Assembly (NCBI RefSeq): GCF_000337675.1
Contig: NZ_AOIB01000028.1
Coordinates: 24,140 to 88,139 of the forward strand
Source: Natronococcus amylolyticus DSM 10524
GTDB taxonomy: Archaea; Halobacteriota; Halobacteria; Halobacteriales; Natrialbaceae
Length of the DNA stretch: 64,000 nucleotides
Reading direction: 5' to 3'
Below the pieces are notes generated by a model that saw only the letters and a list, made by a program, of their open reading frames with translations, made no database searches and had not been told where the DNA came from. The position numbers were made by a program, and so were the translations under genes. This document shows, in pieces, positions 8,322-17,739 of this stretch. The stretch's first letter is position 1, and every line of letters starts with the position of its first letter.

Positions 8322-9385
8322 TGATGGCGTTCTCAACGCTCGTCATCTGGGCGGCAATCGCGCTTGCCGCCGTCGTCTCACTCATAGGACTCGCAACACT
8401 CGTGATTTCGGCGTACCGGTATCGCAATGAGAAGCGCCGACGGGAGCTTAGACCGGAGATGACAAACGAGCTGTTTTCGCGGCTCAACGATGACGATCCC
8501 GACTGGGAGACGTGGGTTACCGGGCTTTCCAGCGTCGAACAAGACGCTGCGCGGTCGGCGACCGAACGACTGCTTCGCCAGCTCCGTGGTGCGGAACGGC
8601 GCGAACTCGGCCGGCTTGCGGCCGCACTCGGGATCGATCGCGAACGCATCGGTCGAGATGTAGAGTCTGGCGAGCTCTACCGTACGCTTCGTGCGCTGAC
8701 CTGGCTCGCGCTTGTCGAGTACCCCTCGGTCGTCAACCGGGCGATCCAACACTGTACCGGGGACAGGGCTGTCCGTACGGCGCTTGCTCGGGTACTGTAC
8801 GAGAACAACGATCCACGTGCGAGCCGGGAAGGAATCGACTTACTCCTCGACGAGGGAGTTGAGCCGCTCTCGGTCTTCGGCCTCGATACACTGTATCGGA
8901 TCGTTCGTCAGGACCCGACATACCTTCTCAACCTCGCGGAAGAGCGCCATGAGAAGTGGGACGACCGAATGCTCCTGCAGGTACTCCTCGTGATCCGTCA
9001 CGGCCGCTCCGGTGTCGGGCCAGCCTCAATCGAGTGGGTGACAGACTGTGTCGATCGCGATCCCGAAGTTCTTGCCGAAGCACTCTTGTTGCTCGCCGAG
9101 TATGGCTGGAGTCCGCAGATTCGTGAAGTGATCGACCTCACTGAGTTTACCCGTCATCCTGATCCAGAGGTCAGACGAGCTGCCTACATTGCGTTTGGTG
9201 AATGGGGCAAGATCGACGGACTAATCGATCCGCTGTCTGAGGAGACAGACGATCTCGCTCGGCTCGTAGGGATTCGTGTCCTCGAAGCCAATGGTTGTAC
9301 GGAACTCGATCATACCTCAGAGGCGTTTGACCGTACCCGACGATGGATCGTCGCAGAACGCCGTGCCGCCCGGGGGCTTACGTGA
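8321..9385 (+). CDS. membrane-anchored HEAT/ARM-like repeat protein
   Basis: The 354-residue protein begins with one transmembrane helix (about residues 4-32, FSTLVIWAAIALAAVVSLIG). A long helical soluble part follows, with repeated helix pairs resembling HEAT repeats (for example TRHPDPEVRRAAYIAFGEWG near 280). Such folds are protein-protein scaffolds, and no catalytic motif is visible. Between a lone receiver and a polysaccharide synthase it is a good candidate for the link that passes phosphorylation state to the membrane enzyme. ATG 8321 overlaps the previous TAA; ATG 8324 is an alternative start. Its stop overlaps the GTG of the next gene. Confidence 0.82.
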   Translation: MMAFSTLVIWAAIALAAVVSLIGLATLVISAYRYRNEKRRRELRPEMTNELFSRLNDDDPDWETWVTGLSSVEQDAARSATERLLRQLRGAERRELGRLAAALGIDRERIGRDVESGELYRTLRALTWLALVEYPSVVNRAIQHCTGDRAVRTALARVLYENNDPRASREGIDLLLDEGVEPLSVFGLDTLYRIVRQDPTYLLNLAEERHEKWDDRMLLQVLLVIRHGRSGVGPASIEWVTDCVDRDPEVLAEALLLLAEYGWSPQIREVIDLTEFTRHPDPEVRRAAYIAFGEWGKIDGLIDPLSEETDDLARLVGIRVLEANGCTELDHTSEAFDRTRRWIVAERRAARGLT

Positions 9386-10812
9386 TCCAGGCCCTCGAGT
9401 CGATCGGCGTCACAGCCCTGCTTGGGTTCAGCGTTATCGTCCTCGCGTACTTTGTCGTCGCCAACGCGGTCTACACTGTTGTCCACCTTTTCGCACTCGT
9501 CGAGCTGCGTCGGCTGTTAAGTGAGCGGACGTTCCGATCCGTCTACCAGCGTTTCGGCTCACCGTTTTTGCCCGGCGTTGCGATCATTGTTCCTGCATAT
9601 AACGAGGCCCCGACAATCGTTTCGAGCGTTCGGTCGTTTCTCGATCTCGTCTATCCCGATTACGAGGTGATCGTAATTAACGACGGGTCGAGCGATTCCA
9701 CCCTCGAAAAGCTCGTAGAAGAATTCGACCTGGAAGCTGTGCCGGCCGATCCACCGTGGGAACTCCCGTGCGAACCGGTCCATGCTGTCTACCGGGCACG
9801 CCAGAACGAGAAACTCACGGTGATCGACAAGGAGAACGGCGGAAAGGCCGATGCGCTCAACGCGGGAGTCTACTTCACGGAAAAACAATTGTTCTGTGCG
9901 GTCGATGCCGACTCCATTATCGAACGCGAAGCGCTGTTGTCGGTCGCTCAGCCCTTTCTGGAGGACCCAGAACGGACAGTCGCGACCGGCGGAGTCGTCC
10001 GGGTCGCAAACGGCTGTACGATCAGTCGCGGGATCGTCAAGGACGTCCGACTCTCACGAAAACCGCTCGTCGGCCTACAGACCATGGAGTACATGCGTGC
10101 ATTTCTCTCCGGACGAATCGGCCTCTCAAGCCTTCGGAGCCTGCTGATCATCTCGGGAGCATTCGGGTTGTTCGATACCCGACTCGTCCGAGAAGTTGGC
10201 GGCTACCGATCGGAGACGATTACCGAGGACATGGAGCTAGTCGTCCGGCTTCATCGGCACCTGAACGAACAGGGCAAAGAGTACCGCGTCGAGTTCGTTC
10301 CCGAGCCAGTCATCTGGACCGAAGTTCCCGCGGACAGGACTGTTCTGAGCCGACAGCGCCGACGCTGGCACCGCGGACTGTTTCAGACGCTCACTGAACA
10401 TAGGGATATGATCGGCAATCCCCGATACGGCGTCACCGGGATATTTGCGCTTCCATTTTTCGTCTTCGTTGAGGCACTCGGACCACTCATCGAGGGAGCG
10501 GGATATGTCATTGTTCCGCTCTCGTTTCTCCTCGGGATCGTCGACGGGTGGTTCTTCATCGCTTTTCTCCTCCTCGCAATCGCGCTTGGAACGTTTCTTT
10601 CCTGGTTGTCTGTGTTGAGCGAGGTCGTGAGCTTCAGACGATACGAACGACCCCAAGACATTGCATTACTTCTCGTCTACGGCATCGGTGAAAACCTCGT
10701 CTACCGGCAGTGGCGGACGATCGTCCTCTGGCGCGGGTTCATTGAGTTCCTCCGCGGTGTCGAGTCGTGGGGGTCGATGGAGCGAGCAGGCTTCGGCGAT
10801 GACGAAGCGTAG
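9382..10812 (+). CDS. processive GT2 glycosyltransferase (PgaC/BcsA-like polysaccharide synthase)
   Basis: The family-2 signatures are complete: IIVPAYNEAP, INDGSSD (Asp near 101), DADS (near 175), TED (near 281) and QRRRWHRG (near 325). Together these mark processive beta-glycan synthases such as PgaC, hyaluronan synthase and BcsA. One transmembrane segment precedes the catalytic domain and three or four follow it. I chose GTG 9382, which overlaps the previous stop (GTGA); an in-frame ATG at 9343 would overlap the HEAT-like gene by 43 bases. It likely polymerises and extrudes an extracellular polysaccharide, probably from UDP-GlcNAc or UDP-Glc; the sugar is not determined by sequence. Confidence 0.9.
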   Translation: MIQALESIGVTALLGFSVIVLAYFVVANAVYTVVHLFALVELRRLLSERTFRSVYQRFGSPFLPGVAIIVPAYNEAPTIVSSVRSFLDLVYPDYEVIVINDGSSDSTLEKLVEEFDLEAVPADPPWELPCEPVHAVYRARQNEKLTVIDKENGGKADALNAGVYFTEKQLFCAVDADSIIEREALLSVAQPFLEDPERTVATGGVVRVANGCTISRGIVKDVRLSRKPLVGLQTMEYMRAFLSGRIGLSSLRSLLIISGAFGLFDTRLVREVGGYRSETITEDMELVVRLHRHLNEQGKEYRVEFVPEPVIWTEVPADRTVLSRQRRRWHRGLFQTLTEHRDMIGNPRYGVTGIFALPFFVFVEALGPLIEGAGYVIVPLSFLLGIVDGWFFIAFLLLAIALGTFLSWLSVLSEVVSFRRYERPQDIALLLVYGIGENLVYRQWRTIVLWRGFIEFLRGVESWGSMERAGFGDDEA

Positions 10813-10883
10813 CGACAAATGAGTGCTAATTGTACCAGCGCCTCGGCGTTACGGTTAACTACTTTCAGAACATGTATAATTCG

Positions 10884-12215
10884 ATGAATAGCGAAACCGA
10901 ATATTCTCAATCAACTGACTACAACTCGTTCAGAGGGCCGGTGGACAGAGTCCGGCGGTACTTACTGAAGGGCCTCCTTGCTGGCGGTCTCGGCCTCTTG
11001 GTACTCGGTTCGGTGGGTACCAGCAAGGTACGTGCGTCGTCGGTTTTCGACGATCGAGCTGTTTACATCTGGGAGTTTGCTTCGGTCCTGACGATCGATG
11101 CCGACGCTCGCAGGCGGTTCTTCGAGCGAACTGATCGCCTTGGTATCGAAACGGTCTATCTCTCATGGGGGGCACTACGAACTGTATCTGAGAACGATCG
11201 GCGGGATCTCATCACAGCGATGCACGGAGCCGGTTTGGAGGTACACGCATTAACAGGAACGTACGGACCAGAGGGAATCAATGATGCCCGTCGAGTCGTT
11301 TCCATGGTCGTTGAGCACAACGCTCAGAGCAAGGATACGGATCGGTTCGACGGGATCCATTTGAACGTCGAGTTTGCTTCGGATGGACTGAGTGACTCGC
11401 TCGAGGCATATGAGCGATTCCTTGACGAGGTCCCGGAGATCGGAGATGGAAAGACGGTCTCCTCACAAGGACTTACGGTCTCAGCAACAGTCGCTTGGTG
11501 GTGGTCACTTCCCGAACACACGCCATCGCTCGCACGGGCGATCGCTGCCCATCCATCGCTCGACTACAGCGTGATCATGGCCTACTGGGACACCCCCGAA
11601 GAGGTCCGCGATCGTTTGGCAACCGTCGTTTCTGATCTTGATGCACCGTATGTACTTGCGATCGAGACCCAGAAGTTTCCTGGCACGACCGCGAACAACC
11701 GTGTCACGACATATGAGGAAGGCTGGTCACGAGTCAAAGAGATTGAATCCGCGATTGCGACGGATCCACCCGGAGAGGGCTACCTCGGGATCGCACTTCA
11801 CCATTATATGAACGGGCTGACAGCATGGGATGCGCTGTGGGACGCGCGTCTCCAGAGCTCGATGGTACGTCCTGGCGACCGGGTGAAGATTGACACGATC
11901 GTTGTCTTCGACGACACGTTCCCCACTTCATCGCACGAGAGTGAACTCACGATTGCGTTCGACGGTCCACAACGATACACCGTGAATCGAGCAGTGACCC
12001 CACCGTCAAGCACGCTTACTGATATTTCGGTTGAGTGGCGGGTTCCCAGGAATGCCCCAGCTGGGGAGTACGCAGCGACGGTTACACTCTCTGATACAAC
12101 GTTTGAGGACGAGTCGCGTGAAAAGAGCGCGATCCGATCGACGCCGGTCGTGCTTGCTAAACGCGACCTCGGGATACTCTCTGTTACAAACCCCAGGCGA
12201 GGGAGACCGAATTAG
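10884..12215 (+). CDS. Tat-exported TIM-barrel protein, putative polysaccharide-acting enzyme
   Basis: The N-terminus has a Tat-type signal (RRYLLKG then GLLAGGLGLLVLG and a plausible cut after KVRA). The mature part looks like a TIM barrel: successive strands YIWEF, IETVYLSW, FDGIHLNVEF (an acidic residue at a strand end, as in many glycoside hydrolases) and YSVIMAYWD. A C-terminal beta domain (about 330-430) resembles an immunoglobulin-like fold. It sits 70 bases after the polysaccharide synthase, so it may trim, modify or release the polymer. ATG 10872 is an alternative start. No named family is claimed. Confidence 0.75.
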   Translation: MNSETEYSQSTDYNSFRGPVDRVRRYLLKGLLAGGLGLLVLGSVGTSKVRASSVFDDRAVYIWEFASVLTIDADARRRFFERTDRLGIETVYLSWGALRTVSENDRRDLITAMHGAGLEVHALTGTYGPEGINDARRVVSMVVEHNAQSKDTDRFDGIHLNVEFASDGLSDSLEAYERFLDEVPEIGDGKTVSSQGLTVSATVAWWWSLPEHTPSLARAIAAHPSLDYSVIMAYWDTPEEVRDRLATVVSDLDAPYVLAIETQKFPGTTANNRVTTYEEGWSRVKEIESAIATDPPGEGYLGIALHHYMNGLTAWDALWDARLQSSMVRPGDRVKIDTIVVFDDTFPTSSHESELTIAFDGPQRYTVNRAVTPPSSTLTDISVEWRVPRNAPAGEYAATVTLSDTTFEDESREKSAIRSTPVVLAKRDLGILSVTNPRRGRPN

Positions 12216-12257
12216 AGATAACGAGCGCGTTTGTACGATGCTTGCAGCGACGGACGA

Positions 12258-12440
12258 TTAGATGAACTGAGTGAATTCTGCGATTCCGAATAACAGGTAG
12301 CAATGGGCGAGTGTTGACGCGATGGCACAGACGTACCGATATGGATCCAAAATTTCCACTGATACCAGTCCCATCGTGCATCATGCTCGTTAAGCCGGAC
12401 GTGAGCCTCCATCGAGTGATGAAGTGAACGATGCAAACGT
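12258..12440 (-). pseudogene. relic of a small membrane-protein gene
   Basis: The minus strand reads RLNEHDARWDWYQWKFWI then, after a frame change near 12330, CAIASTLAHCYLLFGIAEF up to TAA at 12258. Together these look like the end of a small membrane protein with one hydrophobic helix. The frame break and absence of a clear start indicate decay. Confidence 0.3.
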
Positions 12441-12589
12441 ACTGAGACCGGAATCCACGGTCGACGACAAGCGTGATCGTCGAGGGGGCGATGAGCGGCG
12501 ATCTCTTTAAGTGACGGGCACTCAACCCCGACTGCGGCGTTCGAGAACCTGAGGTTGATCACCGTCCGTCCTATCCTGGAGGTACTCAT

Positions 12590-12835
12590 CTACAACCTAT
12601 GCCGTGGTACATGCCGTAGACGTTGATATCGACGATCGTCCCCGACGTTTTCTGAGATGTCGTCGAAGTTCGCCATGAACGAGACGCCTGCGTTGTTGAC
12701 GAGGTCGTCGAGCCTGTCGCCCGATCTCTGTATTAGGTCACTCGTCCTGTCGGTACTCATCAAGATACTCGGTATGGCTAGTGACTTCATTGCTGACTGT
12801 GAATATCCACGGGCACTTAGCTCGAGACTTGTCAT
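12590..12835 (-). pseudogene. short-chain dehydrogenase fragment, frameshifted
   Basis: The reading LDDLVNNAGVSFMANFDDIS is the NNAG motif segment of an SDR Rossmann fold. After a frame change near 12640 the next frame gives TIVDINVYGMYHGIG, which is the following alpha-4 segment. The cofactor-binding N-terminus and the Tyr-Lys active site are missing, so only a central piece of about 60 codons survives. Confidence 0.6.
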
Positions 12836-12894
12836 AGGGGGCGTCGCTCATGTGCAATCAACTGACCGAACTTGAGCGCTTGAAGACCGCGCCT

Positions 12895-13379
12895 TAACCA
12901 ACAGAGGATGAGATTCCCCTTAGAAGTTGGTTAACAGGGAAGCAGTGTTGCCCCCGTTTTCACTACCCATAGACGAGTCCCTACAGCTCGAGATGCGTAG
13001 CGTGCTCAGAGCGGAAGTCGTCTCGAGAGATTCCTCTGCTCAAATCACAAAACGACAGGGGTGGGGGAACGGTAGGTGGGGATGCTGGTGCAACGACTCA
13101 TCAGCGAAGGAAGGGGGAGGCCATCCCTTCAGCTGACTGGTAACTGGAGATTGCACCTACGCCCTTGCGGGCACTCGATATCATGGCCTGCAGAAATATT
13201 GAACGACTAGATTGTGGAACCAAATTAGCGAATGTTAACGCGAATTAGTGGACCGTCATCGCTATCCAGACGCTACCGAACTAACAGGCAATACGGTCCA
13301 AATCACTAGTCGTCGTTCGCTGAACGATTCCTTTCGTTGTCGGTGAACAACCCGAGGAACCAGTTAGTCTCACACCCAG
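12895..13379. repeat. 480-bp dispersed repeat, copy A
   Basis: This block matches 32611-33090 along its whole length with scattered substitutions and small indels. It starts with the TAACCAAC/GTTGGTTA hairpin (12895-12902 and 12926-12933). It contains GC-rich blocks such as GGGGTGGGGGAACGGTAGGT that are nearly identical in the two copies. Its last 110 bases are a decayed piece of the small gene intact at 33615-33815. It has no usable open frame and resembles a non-autonomous mobile element. Confidence 0.7.
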
Positions 13380-13405
13380 CTATAATAATAGCCATTCGTC
13401 TTTAG

Positions 13406-13857
13406 CTAAGCCTTAGCCCTCGGTTGTATAGCGGTAGCGAGCGTCTCCTGTAACACCGGTCGTTGCTGGTGAATCTTCTGTGCGTCTTCGTTCAACCGTT
13501 CCAACAGCGGTGGCGGCGAGTAGCTGAGGTATTCTCCGAGTTCGTGGAGGATGAGCTGGGCGTGCGACCGGAAGGTCGCCGCCCAGCGTTCCGGCGGAAA
13601 CACGAGGTCATCATCCGCTTGCTCAGTCACTAGATCGAGCAGATCACGACTTACCAGCAGTGAGAGCAACGCTGCATACAGCAAAATTTCAACGACGTGC
13701 TTCTTGCTCGTGTCGAATTCGTCCAGTTCGTACTGCGTCTTCAGCTTACGGAACAGCAGCTCTACTTCCCACCGACAGCAATATAGCGTCGCTAGATCCG
13801 ACGGCAGGAACTCGTCTTCCGGCAGATTCGTGATGTATAGGTGATAGTGGTAGCGTC
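13406..13857 (-). pseudogene. IS4-family (ISH8-like) transposase, N-terminally truncated
   Basis: The open minus-strand reading carries YHYHLYITNLPEDEF, then the catalytic YREK-region variant CRWEVELLFRKLKTQYELDE with the last Glu, then the C-terminal ALLSLLVSRDLLDLV and SHAQLILHELGEYL. These are characteristic of haloarchaeal IS4 elements. The first two thirds, including the first two acidic residues, are missing; the frame degenerates past 13857. It is a dead 3' fragment of about 150 codons. Confidence 0.8.
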
Positions 13858-14045
13858 ACCGAAAACGTCGTCCGACAGGCCGACGTCCCGGTGTTTTGTG
13901 TCCCAGTCAGCGCCGATCCACCGTGATCGCATCCACGAGACCGGTCCCGTGAATCATCCGGAGCCCGGACTCACACGCCGATTACAGGTTGAACAGGTGC
14001 AATGCCACGGCCTTCAGGCCGTGGGTACGCGCCGTCCGCCCGCTA

Positions 14046-14431
14046 CTACGCATCCTCGAGGTCGGCCACGGTAAGCAGCGTTTCAACCGCAACGTCCGGC
14101 GAAACCGAGATCGAGTCGATTGTCGGCCTCGAGCAGGAACTCGACGTACTCCGGGATCGTCGACGGTGCGTCGCCGCAGATACCGACTCATCGGTCTCGT
14201 CGAACAGCGGCGCGAGCTGGTCCGAGTTCCGGTCGACGCCCAGCGTCAGCTGGGTGAGCTCGTTCGACCGATCGAGAACCCGTCGAACAGCTCCGAGAAC
14301 CGATCCGCGAGGACGATGTTCGAGGGGATTCCGACATTCACGTGCACGTCCATCCCGTCGCTCGAGACCATCTCTGCATCAACGTGGTCGACGCTCTCTG
14401 ACGGGAAGCCGTCGGAGACGGACCCGATCAT
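14046..14431 (-). pseudogene. phosphoenolpyruvate synthase (ppsA) 3' fragment
   Basis: Minus-strand segments match the PEP-utilising C-terminal domain: SDGMDVHVNVGIPSN, then GFSIG followed after a frame change by NELTQLTLGVDRNS, then EYVEFLLEAD. After another shift it reads IDSISVSPDVAVETLLTVAD to the stop at 14046. Those are the substrate-site strand and last helix of PpsA. Several frameshifts and loss of the ATP-binding and His domains make it a relic. It abuts the end of the kinase gene at 14428. Confidence 0.65.
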
Positions 14432-16536
14432 TCCGGAGGATACCGCTCAGTACACACTTCGAACCGTGCGCCACCGTCGACGCTCTCGGTCACGGTAACG
14501 GTCCAGTCGTGGGCTTCGGCGATCCCCTTGGCAATAGCGAGGCCAAAACCGGTTCCGTCACTGGTTGTCGAGAAACCCTGCTCGAATATCGCGTCCCGTC
14601 TCGCAGGAGGGATGCCAGGCCCGTCGTCCGAGACATAGAACCCCTCTCTACCGTCCAGGAGACCGACTCTGAGCGTTACGTCGTCACCGCCGTGCCTGAG
14701 CGCGTTCGAAAGGAGATTTTCGAGCAACTGGCGCAACCGGGCCTCGTCTGCCTCGATTCGGTAGTCGTCGAGAATAACGTCGATAGTGGCGGCCCCACCT
14801 GGAATCGTCTCCCAGACGGACTCGATCAGGGCGTCGAGTGCGACCGTCCGGGTCTCGTCGACCTGCTGGCCGTCGCGTGCGAGCGTCAGCAGATCGTCGA
14901 TGAGAGCGTGCATTCGTCCGTGTGCTGCCTCGATGCGATCGAAGTCTTCCGGCGAACCACTCTCCCGTCCGAGTTCGAGCGCGGCCTGCGCAACTGTGAG
15001 CGGATTGCGAAGATCGTGACTCACGGCAGTGGTGAACTCCTCGAGGCGCTCGTTGGTCCGCTGGAGCGTGCGCTCGCGTTCCTTGCGCTCGGTAATATCC
15101 TGAAACGCTCCACGGGCGCCGATCCGTTCGCCGTCGTCGCCGTACCACGGTGTTCCCATCGTTCGGACCCAGCGTTGCTCGCCACCGTTCGTGATGATCC
15201 GCAACTCCATATCGTACCCCTCACCCGCCGTCTCCAGTCGCTCGAATGCGTCCGTAATCGTTTCCCTATCGTGAGGATGATAGAAGCCGATTCCGTCTTC
15301 GACCGTCGGCTGGTACTCCGAAGGCATCTCGTGGATGCGATAGACTTCGTCCGTCCATCGCATCGACTCCGTTCGGAAGTCGACTTCCCACCCCCCAACC
15401 GCTGCGACCGACTGGATGTGTTTGAGAAACTCCCGTTTCTGCTCGAGTTCCTGGGCTCGTCGTTTGTGGTCCGTAATGTCTCGCCCCTCGGCCACGAGCA
15501 GGACGACGTCGCCCCGTTCATCCGTAATCGGTCGGAGCGAGAAGTCGATGATTACGGTCCCGTCGGCGCCCTGGACTTCTGCGTCGTACCGAACGAACTC
15601 ACCGTCGGCCGCCGTCTCGATCGCAGCTTTCAGGGTCTCTTGGGTCTCTGTAGTTGTCTGCCACCACTCCGCTTCCCAGACCGGACTACCAATCACGGCC
15701 TCACGTTCGAACCCGCCAAATTCCAGCGCGGAGTCGTTTGCCTCCAGTAGTGTTCCGTCGGGATCGACCAACCCCGTAAACTGATATGTCTGGTTGAAGG
15801 TAGCGTGGTACTGCCGCTCCCGCTCTTTGCGTTCGGTGACATTACGTGTCGAACCAACGATTTTTTCGATGTTGCCGTCTACGACCACCGGTGCGATTCG
15901 GGTCTCCCAGTAGGTCTGCTCGTCCGGGACCGAGAGAACTTCCTCGTAGTGAAGTGGCTCACGTCGGTCGACGCACTCACGGTAGTTTTCGAGGATGGCA
16001 GACCCTTGCTCGTCGCCGAAGACGTCCCGTAGCCGCTGCCCGCTGAGTTCCTCGTTCGATAAGCCAGTGTGGGCTTCGTAGACGGGGTTCACTCGTTCGA
16101 GTCGGAACTCGTCGTCTTCACAGACCTCGACGAAGAAAAGAGCATCCTGTGTGTTCTCGAAGACGGTCTCCGCGAGTTGGGCTGTTGCTTCCCGAACCTT
16201 TCGGTCGGTGGTCTCACGAGCAATGACCGATAGACCGCCCTCGTCGGCGTAGATATTTGCCTCGAACCACGTGTCTGAGGACTCGCGGAGCTGCGTTTCG
16301 ACCGACCGTGAGTCGTGTGTTTCCATAGCCGCACGACAGTGTAGCTCGAAGGACGATTCACGGAGCACTGGGACGGCATCCCAGAGAACATCACCGTCGA
16401 CGTCTACTGCCTGGACACCCGTCCACGCTTCCATCCGTTCGTTCCAGTACGTGATCCGCCACTCGGAGTCCACGACGAAGTAGGCGTCTGAGATACGTCC
16501 GGCTAATCGCTCGTACTCGGATCGTGCGTCAGTCAT
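14428..16536 (-). CDS. PAS-domain histidine kinase (four PAS, HisKA, HATPase)
   Basis: A soluble kinase of 702 residues from ATG 16536. Four PAS domains are at about 5-120, 125-245, 250-365 and 370-490; the last has the PAC-type WVRTMGTPWYGDDG. The H-box AVSHDLRNPLTVAQAALELG gives His507. The ATPase domain has an intact N-box (LLENLLSNALRHGG), DDGPGIP and TSDGTGFGLAIAKGIAEAH. All catalytic motifs are canonical, unlike the kinase at 3338. An ATG at 16596 would add 20 residues of poor fit. The receiver gene at 16653-17420 lies just upstream on the same strand and may be its partner. Confidence 0.92.
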   Translation of the reverse strand: MTDARSEYERLAGRISDAYFVVDSEWRITYWNERMEAWTGVQAVDVDGDVLWDAVPVLRESSFELHCRAAMETHDSRSVETQLRESSDTWFEANIYADEGGLSVIARETTDRKVREATAQLAETVFENTQDALFFVEVCEDDEFRLERVNPVYEAHTGLSNEELSGQRLRDVFGDEQGSAILENYRECVDRREPLHYEEVLSVPDEQTYWETRIAPVVVDGNIEKIVGSTRNVTERKERERQYHATFNQTYQFTGLVDPDGTLLEANDSALEFGGFEREAVIGSPVWEAEWWQTTTETQETLKAAIETAADGEFVRYDAEVQGADGTVIIDFSLRPITDERGDVVLLVAEGRDITDHKRRAQELEQKREFLKHIQSVAAVGGWEVDFRTESMRWTDEVYRIHEMPSEYQPTVEDGIGFYHPHDRETITDAFERLETAGEGYDMELRIITNGGEQRWVRTMGTPWYGDDGERIGARGAFQDITERKERERTLQRTNERLEEFTTAVSHDLRNPLTVAQAALELGRESGSPEDFDRIEAAHGRMHALIDDLLTLARDGQQVDETRTVALDALIESVWETIPGGAATIDVILDDYRIEADEARLRQLLENLLSNALRHGGDDVTLRVGLLDGREGFYVSDDGPGIPPARRDAIFEQGFSTTSDGTGFGLAIAKGIAEAHDWTVTVTESVDGGARFEVCTERYPPE

Positions 16537-16652
16537 CGATGGGGTGGGTATGCGGTCGAGATGAGTTCGTACGGGGCGAGCGTGTTTGGCCGGCAAGATG
16601 GGTGTCCTCGAGGGACACTAGGTGGCCTTCTTGGACCGGGTATCCGAAGGAG

Positions 16653-17420
16653 TCAGTCCCCGGTAGCGGCCTTGCGGATTCGTTCAACGAGGACGTCGAA
16701 CTGCTCGGACGTCGGTTCTTTCTGGACGTAGTCGGTGACACCACTCGCAATAGCCTCGCTCGCGACCCGTTCACTTCCTTTGGCAGTAAAGACGATAAAC
16801 GGGAGGGGCGTGTCCTTCTCGCGGACCGCTTTGAGAAAGTCGAGGCCGCTAATGGCCGGCATCTGATAGTCACTGACGACACAGTCAAACGACGTTTCTT
16901 CGAGGGTTGACACCGCCTCGAGCGTGCTCGCTGCGGTCGTGACAACTATATCGTCGTTCTCGCGTTCGATGTAGGCCCCGATGGTTTCGGGGAGTCCCGG
17001 CTCGTCATCGACGAGCAGGACCTCGATTTCCTCGTCCGGTCGGTCGTGCGTTTCGAGCGCGCTCTCGTACCGGAGCTGTTGACGGACTGCGAGATCGAGC
17101 CACTCGCCGATATCGTCGTGGAGGTTCGGTGACCTGACTACGCCCTCACTCAGGTCGTACGTGAGGAGCCCCGTTTCTTCGAGCAGTGGGAGATGACTGT
17201 GGAGCAGCGATGTACGAACCTGCGTTCGGTCGACTTCTTCGGACTCCTCCGAGCGTACTGCTTCGAGCACGTCAAGTAGTTCCTCGAGCGTTGCAATTCC
17301 GTGCTGGCGGAGATGGAACAGCACCGTTCGTCGGCTGGGATCGGAGAGAACGTGGAACAAGTCGTCGCTCGGGAACATCGCGTGGTCGTGATCGTCTGAA
17401 CCGGGGCCTTCTTCGCTCAT
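16653..17420 (-). CDS. winged-helix (DUF7344-like) plus receiver regulator
   Basis: From ATG 17420 the 255-residue protein has an N-terminal winged helix (about 15-110; FHVLSDPSRRTVLFHLRQHG, the opening of haloarchaeal DUF7344 domains). A receiver domain (about 135-250) follows: VLLVDDEPG, phospho-acceptor Asp184 in VVSDYQMP, FTAKG, and a terminal VQKEP in place of the usual KP turn. This is DNA-binding-first order, the reverse of most response regulators. It lies 116 bases upstream of the four-PAS kinase on the same strand and probably forms a two-component pair with it. In-frame ATGs farther upstream (to 17525) are possible but fit less well. Confidence 0.85.
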   Translation of the reverse strand: MSEEGPGSDDHDHAMFPSDDLFHVLSDPSRRTVLFHLRQHGIATLEELLDVLEAVRSEESEEVDRTQVRTSLLHSHLPLLEETGLLTYDLSEGVVRSPNLHDDIGEWLDLAVRQQLRYESALETHDRPDEEIEVLLVDDEPGLPETIGAYIERENDDIVVTTAASTLEAVSTLEETSFDCVVSDYQMPAISGLDFLKAVREKDTPLPFIVFTAKGSERVASEAIASGVTDYVQKEPTSEQFDVLVERIRKAATGD

Positions 17421-17739
17421 ACGCGGTAGAGAGTTCCACTCAAACATAAGCATTATTTGGTATTCGAGACTATTACTACCAAGCATGACCGTCTGAGTGC
17501 GTGGAAACTCCTCTCGTCTGCTCAATTTTCAGGGGTCCAGACTCTGTGGACGACGACGACGAGAACGTAGTCATCACGACTGTAAACGAGGTTCTTCGCG
17601 GTGTAGATGCGGCCGTGTCGAGCGTACTCGACGGAATGTCTCCCGATCACGTTCGCGAGCGACGCGACAGATGGTACCTCGACGCTGCCACCACATTCAA
17701 CGACGTTCGCTCCGACGTTGTGGGTGTTGCGGCACTGTG

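Noticed and set aside
14002-15750. Plus-strand open frame of 582 codons opposite the four-PAS kinase
   Set aside because: It is the antisense shadow of a GC-rich gene. It is rich in Arg and Ser, lacks acidic bias and has no motif, while the minus strand encodes a complete kinase.
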